From Deltaproteobacteria bacterium (GTDB lineage: Bacteria; Myxococcota_A; UBA796; GCA-2862545): a stretch of DNA of 64,000 nt. The translations under genes were made by a program, and so were the position numbers. A model generated the notes under the pieces. It saw nothing but the letters and a program-made list of their open reading frames with translations, searched no databases and had not been told where the DNA came from. Below, in pieces: positions 58,761 through 64,000 of this stretch (position 1 is the stretch's first letter; each line of letters starts with the position of its first letter). The DNA lies in the NCBI GenBank assembly GCA_006226595.1, contig SBGP01000013.1, forward strand, positions 22,164 to 86,163, read 5' to 3'.

Positions 58761-59415
58761 GGCGGCTGCCCGCATCCGCGGACTTCGCGTGGGCTTCGGG
58801 ACCGTGCGAGCGCTCAGCGGCGTCGATCTCGACCTCGCGCGCCACCGCATCACCGCGCTCATCGGTCCGAGCGGCGCCGGCAAGTCGACCTTGTTGCGCT
58901 CGCTGGCGGGTGCGCTGCCGGAACACGCGACGACCGACGGCGAGGTCCACACCACCGACCCGATCCGCGGCCCGTGGGTGTCGCAGCTGCCGCAGACGGG
59001 CGCTCTGCGGGTGGGCGCGTTCGTCGGGGACGACGCGGCTCTCGAGGCCGTGGGGCTGCCGCGGGGAACGCGCCACGCGCGCATGCGCGATCTGACCGTG
59101 CCCGAGCGCCAGCTCGCCGCCGTGGCTCGGCTCGTGGCGGCCGCCCCGCCGCTATGGCTGCTCGATCAGCCCACGTCGGCGCTCGACGCCGAGGGCACCG
59201 CGAGGGTCGAGGAAATCCTGTGGGATGCGCGCGGCAAGCACACGGTGCTGCTCGTCACGCATCACCTGCCGCAGGCGCGGCGCGCCTCCGACCGCACCTG
59301 CCTGCTGATGGCCGGTCGCGTCGTCGAGGTCGCGGACACCGCCAAGCTGTTCGTGACACCGAAGGACCGGCGCACCGCCGCGTTCGTGGAGGGTCGGCTG
59401 ATCGACGCCGGCTGA
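58753..59415 (+). CDS. ABC ATPase of Pst-like operon, Walker B Glu replaced by Gln (subunit 2)
   Basis: The 220-residue protein has Walker A IGPSGAGKSTLLRSL, a PstB-like LPQTGALRVGAFV Q-loop region, a degenerate signature (RDLTVPERQLAAVARL where LSGGQ is expected), Walker B LWLLDQPTSALD and H-loop LVTHHLPQAR. As in subunit 1, Gln replaces the Walker B Glu. The two ATPases may form a heterodimer on the short permease. It overlaps the preceding gene by 8 nt and is the last gene of the operon. Confidence 0.8.
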   Translation: MDEAAARIRGLRVGFGTVRALSGVDLDLARHRITALIGPSGAGKSTLLRSLAGALPEHATTDGEVHTTDPIRGPWVSQLPQTGALRVGAFVGDDAALEAVGLPRGTRHARMRDLTVPERQLAAVARLVAAAPPLWLLDQPTSALDAEGTARVEEILWDARGKHTVLLVTHHLPQARRASDRTCLLMAGRVVEVADTAKLFVTPKDRRTAAFVEGRLIDAG

Positions 59416-59524
59416 GGCGCGGGTCCCGCAGCACGCGAGCCGACGGGGATCGGCTGCGCTATGGTCCGGGGGACCGCCGTGACAGCCCCTCTGGGCGGAC
59501 GCGCGGCGATTCCAAGGATTCTCG

Positions 59525-62500
59525 ATGCGCAACTGGCTCCTCATCGCCTTCCTCGTCACCGCTGCGAGCTGCAAGAACAACCGGCAGCAGGTGCCCGACA
59601 CCGCCACCGTCGAGGACACCTCGACGACGGACACCTCGACCACGGACACGGGAACCTCCGACAGTGGAGGAGGGGACACGGGCAACCAGGACACGGGCAC
59701 CCCCGTGGACCTCGATGGTGACGGCGCGAACGCCTCCGTCGACTGCGACGACGACCCGTCGAGCTGTGGCGCGGACTGCTTCCCCGGCAACACCGCCCCG
59801 GACGACTGCGACGGCTACGACAACGACTGCGACGACCAGGTCGACGAGGACGAGGGCCAGCTGTGGTACCCGGACTGCGATGGCGATGGCGCGTTCTCGA
59901 CCACCGGCGTCAGCGGGTGCAGCGAGCCGACCTCGACCAGCGCCTGTGGTGACGGGCAGCTGCCCGACGGCGGATGGTCGGCGACCGAGCCAACCACGCC
60001 GGACTGTGACGACGAGGATGCGAGCCTGAACCTCGACGATGCGGACGGCGACACCTACACCACGTGCGCCGGCGACTGTGACGACGACCCGAGCGGCTGC
60101 GGCGCCCTGTGCGTGCCCGGCAACACCGCCGCCGACACCTGTGACGGCTACGACGTCGACTGCGACGCCACCATCGGCGAGGACGACGGCCGTCGCTGGT
60201 ACCCCGACTGCGACGGCGACGGCGACTTCGCGGCGACCGGCGTGGCCTCGTGCGCCGAGCCCACCACCTCGCCGTGTGCGGGCGGAACCGCGCCGGCGGG
60301 GGGCTACACCGCGGTGGCGCCGACCACCCCGGACTGCGACGACGCGGATGCGACGGCGAACCATGCCGATGCCGACGAGGACGGCGTGTCCTCCTGTGAC
60401 GGGGACTGTGACGACGACCCGAGCGCTTGCGGCGCCGACTGCTCCCCGGCGCTGAGCGTCGACGGCTGCGATGACTATGACAACGACTGCGACAACAGCA
60501 CCGACGAGGACCCCGATCTGAACTGGTACCTCGACGCGGACCAGGACGGCTCGACCGTGGGGACGGCCACCCTCGGCTGTGACTCCCCCGGCGCGAACTA
60601 CCGGAGTGGCGCCTCGGCCGTCGAGGACTGCAACGATGGGGACGCCGCGCTGAACACCCGCGACGACGACGGCGACGGCGAGACCACCTGTGCTGGTGAC
60701 TGCGACGACGACCCGGCGGCCTGCGGCGACCAGTGCAACACGGGCATCACCCTCGACGGCTGCGACGACTACGACAACGACTGCGACACCGCCACGGACG
60801 AGGACCCGGGGTCGACCGTGTGGTACCTCGACGGCGACGGCGACGGTTGGGTCGAGAGCCTGTCGGGCATCGGGCAGTGCGACAGCCCCGGCGCGAACTA
60901 CACGACGCGCCGCTCGAGTCAGGTCGACTGCAACGACGGCGACGCCGCGCTGAACCACGACGATGACGACAGCGACGGCGTGAGCACCTGTGCGGGTGAC
61001 TGCGACGACGACCCGGCGGCGTGCGGTGCGGACTGCTCGCCGAACCTCTCCGTGGATGCGTGCGACGACTACAACAACGACTGCGACGGCGCGACCGACG
61101 AGGACCCGCCGACCTGGTACCCGGACCTCGACGACGACGGGTGGACCGCCGCGACCGGTAGCGTCGAGCAGTGCGACGCGCCGAGCAACCTGTACAAGTC
61201 GACCGCCTCGGGCACCGCGGACTGCGACGACGCGAACGCGGTGCTCAACCACGACGATGCCGACGGCGACAGCGTGACCAGCTGTGCCGGCGACTGCGAC
61301 GACGATCCGCTCGCCTGCGGCGCGAGCTGCTCGCCGCTGCTCACGGTCGATGCGTGTGACCCGAGTCAGTACGACAACGACTGCGACACCGACACCGACG
61401 AGGACGCGCCGTTCTGGTACCAGGACGCCGACCGGGACGGCTGGTCCGCGGATCTGGTCGGTCAGCAGGCGTGCTCTGCACCGGCCAGCACATGGTCCCA
61501 GACCGTGTCCTCGCTCGCGGACTGCGACGACGGGGCTGCCGCGCTGAACCACGACGACGCGGACTCCGACGGGTACTCCACCTGCGCGGACGACTGCGAC
61601 GACGACCCGAACGCGTGCGGCGCGGACTGTGCGCCGGTGACCCGCAACGACGACTGCGACACCTACGACAACGACTGCGACCAGCAGACCGACGAGAATC
61701 CGCCCACCTGGTACGAGGACGACGACCAGGACGGTGCGACGCTGGCGTCCACCGAGGCGTGTGATGCGCCCGGTCCGCGCTGGCAGTCCACGGCCTCCGC
61801 GGTCGACGACTGCGACGACACCGACGCCACGCTGAACCAGGACGACGCCGACGTCGACACGTACACCACGTGTGACGGCGACTGCGACGACGACCCGGCG
61901 GCGTGTGGCGCGGACTGCTTCCCGAACAACACCGACCCGGACATCTGCGACGACGACGATCAGGACTGCGACGAGCTGATCGACGAGGACCCGGACATCC
62001 TCTGGTACGAGGATGCGGACGGTGACGGCTACGAGGCGGACGGGGCGACTGCGTCCTGTGACAGCCCGGGTGCCGCGTTCACGACCACGCCGTCCGAGTT
62101 CGACTGCGACGACACCCGGCCGCTCATCCACCCGGATGCCCTCGAGGTCTTCGGCGATGGTCGCGACCAGGACTGCGACAGCTTCGAGCTCTGCTTCATC
62201 GACGACGACGACGACTACATCGGGTCGGTGTACAGCGCGAACATGCCCGACCTGCTCGTGTTCGACCCGGACGGGCCGCGCTCCGAGATGGTCATCGCCG
62301 CGAAGCGCCTGGGCATTCCGGTCACCGTGACCGACTCCTCCGCCGCGTTTGCCGCCGCGGGCGCGCACGACCTGCTGGCGATCAACGTCGCCTCTGACCA
62401 GGCCTCGAACGCCCTGTGGGACGCGCTGTGGCCGACCATCGACGCGCACATCAACGCGGGCGACAAGCCGGCGCTGCTCAACTACGGCGGCTTTGGCGGC

Positions 62501-64000
62501 CACACCGCCGGCGACATTCCGCAGTCGAACGCCTTCGACGACACCAACCGTACGCTGGTGATCCAGAGCGACGGCTACGCCAACATCGGCACCTACTACG
62601 AGACCAGTGTGAACGCGGATGCGTCGCTGTTCTTCCTGCCCGAGGACATGACCGCCGCCGACGACATCCTCGCGACGACGAGCTCGGTCGCCGACAGCAA
62701 CGTGCTGGTGGCCGGCCTCGACCGTAGCCGAGTGCTCATCCAGTACATCGAGATCAGCGCGAGCGAGGTGACCAGCCGCAACGAGTCCGAGGACGTGATG
62801 AAGCTGTTCGTCAACGAGCTCGGCTTCCTCGCGCGGTTCTACGCCGCGGACCTCGGGGACATGCTCCGGGCGACCTCCGAGCTCAACTGCGCGCCGAACA
62901 ACGTGACCAGCGCCGAGTTCGCCCTCGACTGCTGGCCCGGTGACAACTCGCGCCCGTCCCTGTCGGCGCTGGCCGACGACCCTCCGGATGCGGGCTCTTC
63001 CGACGACAACTGCGATGGCGTGGACGGCAACCTGATCCGCTCGACGTGGATTGCGGCCGACGGCACCGCGGATGCGCTCGGGACCTTCTTCTTCCCGACG
63101 CTCGACATCGCCGACGGCGTCGCCGACGCCTATGCGATGAACGCCGACGCCTACCTGGTCGGCAACCTCGATGGCTCGGACGGCGTGTGGACGCTGAGCA
63201 GCTCGCTGTACCTGCAGTACGCGACCGACCTGTACGGCGGCTTTGCGGCGGACGGAAGCCACGATGGCACCGTCGAGACCCGCATCGTGCAGACCACCCA
63301 GGGCTCGCCGGCGCTGCGCCTCGACCCGGCGGGTAGCGGGTTCACGAACGTGAGCGGTATCGAGCGCGGCGTGCGTATTGCCGACATCACCTTCGTCTCC
63401 CCGGACGCCACCGGCACGTCGTCGAGTGCGAACGAGTCGACCTCGACCCAGTACGCCGTACACGTGCGTGACGCGGGCACCTCCGAGGTGTCCCTGTTCC
63501 GCAACGTGTTCGAGGCCGGAGCGGGACGTGATGGCGCGGCCGGCGCGTCCGGCACCGACGGTGGCGACGGAGCGCTCGGCACGGTCGGCGGTAGCGCGAC
63601 GTCGAGCGCTCGCGGCAGCGCGGGCAGTGGCGGTGACCATGGCAATGGCCAGGCGACGTGGCGCGCGGGAGCGGGTGGTCTGGGCGGCAGCGCCTCGGTC
63701 ACGCCGACCGACTCCGGGGCCTCCGCCGGCGACGGCTGGAACGGCAAGGACATCTACTTCGCGTATGCGCCTCCGAACGGAGGCATGGGCGGCGACTTCT
63801 ACTTCAGCACCACCTCCTGCCGCGGAAACAACGGCAGCCCAGGCGACGATGCCGGGGCCGTGTCGAACGGCAACAACGGCGTGCTCCCGTCGAACCAGGC
63901 GGAGGGCTCGTTCACGACCTACTGGCTTTCCCTTGGCGGTGGCAAGGGCGGCACCGGCCCCAACGGTGAGTCCGGCGCTGGCGGCGGCGGCGGCGGCGGC
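59525..64000 (+). CDS. Giant surface lipoprotein with MopE-type metal-binding repeats (3' end beyond window)
   Basis: From the ATG (AAGGA upstream) the visible 1492 codons encode a signal peptide with lipobox-like TAASC, a DTST/DTG linker, eight MopE-type repeats (about residues 73-880), a middle domain of about 300 residues (DLLVFDPDGPRSEMVIAAKR; LLNYGGFGGHTAGD) and a Gly/Ser-rich region with GAAGASGTDGGDG. Each repeat carries DCDDDP-CG-C, CDxYDNDCD and WYxDxDxDG segments. MopE of Methylococcus binds copper at the cell surface, and related Asp-rich motifs bind metals. No stop is reached. It begins 109 nt after the ABC ATPase gene. Confidence 0.9.
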   Translation, partial: MRNWLLIAFLVTAASCKNNRQQVPDTATVEDTSTTDTSTTDTGTSDSGGGDTGNQDTGTPVDLDGDGANASVDCDDDPSSCGADCFPGNTAPDDCDGYDNDCDDQVDEDEGQLWYPDCDGDGAFSTTGVSGCSEPTSTSACGDGQLPDGGWSATEPTTPDCDDEDASLNLDDADGDTYTTCAGDCDDDPSGCGALCVPGNTAADTCDGYDVDCDATIGEDDGRRWYPDCDGDGDFAATGVASCAEPTTSPCAGGTAPAGGYTAVAPTTPDCDDADATANHADADEDGVSSCDGDCDDDPSACGADCSPALSVDGCDDYDNDCDNSTDEDPDLNWYLDADQDGSTVGTATLGCDSPGANYRSGASAVEDCNDGDAALNTRDDDGDGETTCAGDCDDDPAACGDQCNTGITLDGCDDYDNDCDTATDEDPGSTVWYLDGDGDGWVESLSGIGQCDSPGANYTTRRSSQVDCNDGDAALNHDDDDSDGVSTCAGDCDDDPAACGADCSPNLSVDACDDYNNDCDGATDEDPPTWYPDLDDDGWTAATGSVEQCDAPSNLYKSTASGTADCDDANAVLNHDDADGDSVTSCAGDCDDDPLACGASCSPLLTVDACDPSQYDNDCDTDTDEDAPFWYQDADRDGWSADLVGQQACSAPASTWSQTVSSLADCDDGAAALNHDDADSDGYSTCADDCDDDPNACGADCAPVTRNDDCDTYDNDCDQQTDENPPTWYEDDDQDGATLASTEACDAPGPRWQSTASAVDDCDDTDATLNQDDADVDTYTTCDGDCDDDPAACGADCFPNNTDPDICDDDDQDCDELIDEDPDILWYEDADGDGYEADGATASCDSPGAAFTTTPSEFDCDDTRPLIHPDALEVFGDGRDQDCDSFELCFIDDDDDYIGSVYSANMPDLLVFDPDGPRSEMVIAAKRLGIPVTVTDSSAAFAAAGAHDLLAINVASDQASNALWDALWPTIDAHINAGDKPALLNYGGFGGHTAGDIPQSNAFDDTNRTLVIQSDGYANIGTYYETSVNADASLFFLPEDMTAADDILATTSSVADSNVLVAGLDRSRVLIQYIEISASEVTSRNESEDVMKLFVNELGFLARFYAADLGDMLRATSELNCAPNNVTSAEFALDCWPGDNSRPSLSALADDPPDAGSSDDNCDGVDGNLIRSTWIAADGTADALGTFFFPTLDIADGVADAYAMNADAYLVGNLDGSDGVWTLSSSLYLQYATDLYGGFAADGSHDGTVETRIVQTTQGSPALRLDPAGSGFTNVSGIERGVRIADITFVSPDATGTSSSANESTSTQYAVHVRDAGTSEVSLFRNVFEAGAGRDGAAGASGTDGGDGALGTVGGSATSSARGSAGSGGDHGNGQATWRAGAGGLGGSASVTPTDSGASAGDGWNGKDIYFAYAPPNGGMGGDFYFSTTSCRGNNGSPGDDAGAVSNGNNGVLPSNQAEGSFTTYWLSLGGGKGGTGPNGESGAGGGGGGG
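59741..62160 (+). repeat. Eight MopE-type coding repeats of about 290-330 nt
   Basis: The DCDDDP start of each unit lies at 59741, 60074, 60404, 60698, 60998, 61292, 61592 and 61880, so the spacings are 333, 330, 294, 300, 294, 300 and 288 nt. A ninth, partial unit (DCDDTRPLIHPDALEVFGDG) ends the array. All spacings are multiples of three. Confidence 0.9.

Noticed and set aside
59459..63640. Minus-strand open frame of about 1390 codons opposite the MopE-repeat gene
   Set aside because: Its translation is a monotonous Val/Arg/Ala sequence mirroring the Asp-rich repeats, has no recognisable domain, and the plus strand encodes a clear MopE-type protein with signal peptide.
1..64000. tRNA genes, rRNA genes, CRISPR arrays, insertion sequences
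   Set aside because: None was seen on either strand: no T-loop-like GGTTCGAATCC consensus, no regularly spaced repeats with unique spacers, and no transposase or integrase motifs.

Overview
The window is a very G+C-rich stretch of bacterial chromosome with dense coding, many GTG and TTG starts and many 1-8 nt gene overlaps. The gene content points to Myxococcota or a related former deltaproteobacterial lineage. It includes a large surface protein with MopE-type Asp/Cys repeats, many lipoproteins with Asp/Thr/Gly-rich linkers, two eukaryotic-type Ser/Thr kinases, two hybrid histidine kinases, sigma-54 regulation and a probable selenoprotein. This is inference from gene content, since no rRNA or other marker gene is present. 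I saw no tRNA, rRNA, CRISPR array, insertion sequence or prophage.

Layout. 1-13.2 kb: a lipoprotein gene cut by the window edge, with a sigma-54-type promoter and three upstream palindromes. Then come a triple-parvulin lipoprotein, a lipoprotein/GNAT/rhodanese operon, a four-gene histidine kinase/NtrC-type operon, and a periplasmic folding operon (parvulin lipoprotein, SurA-like, pdxA) running into a cluster of small paralogous lipoproteins. 13.2-19 kb: a DUF2314-type protein with a PRMT-like methyltransferase, two more paralogous lipoproteins, and hflX, whose conserved N-terminus can only be included by using a non-AUG start. 19-26.8 kb: an ExbD-like protein, a four-gene operon (small membrane protein, HTTM-like, EEP phosphatase, CsgG-like), a site-2 protease, a hydrolase remnant, rsgA and an MscS channel.

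26.8-36.7 kb: an outer-membrane beta-barrel, ABC ATPase, two FtsX permeases and a LolA-like carrier form an export operon behind a promoter with an 18-bp palindrome at the expected transcription start. A four-TM hybrid kinase faces a response regulator-HPt gene whose upstream receiver gene survives only as a stub. 36.7-50 kb: a DUF2079 membrane protein, GNAT, DUF2752, a thioredoxin-like lipoprotein with an in-frame TGA at the first active-site cysteine, truC, an aldehyde dehydrogenase, a kinase-ATPase-TPR protein, a UPF0462 protein, an SDR, an MDR oxidoreductase and a PmtA-like methyltransferase.

50-64 kb: an alpha/beta hydrolase, a hybrid kinase, a PPC-type lipoprotein and a Ser/Thr kinase with an extracellular Cache sensor. 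A compact Pst-like operon follows: PhoU fused to an LMW-phosphatase fold lacking its catalytic Cys, a 170-aa permease, and two ABC ATPases with Gln in place of the Walker B Glu. Last is the start of the giant MopE-repeat protein, which runs off the end.

The most notable items are the selenoprotein candidate with its SECIS-like hairpin, the compact Pst-like operon with degenerate catalytic residues, the five-member lipoprotein family, the sigma-54/UAS module and the hflX start.
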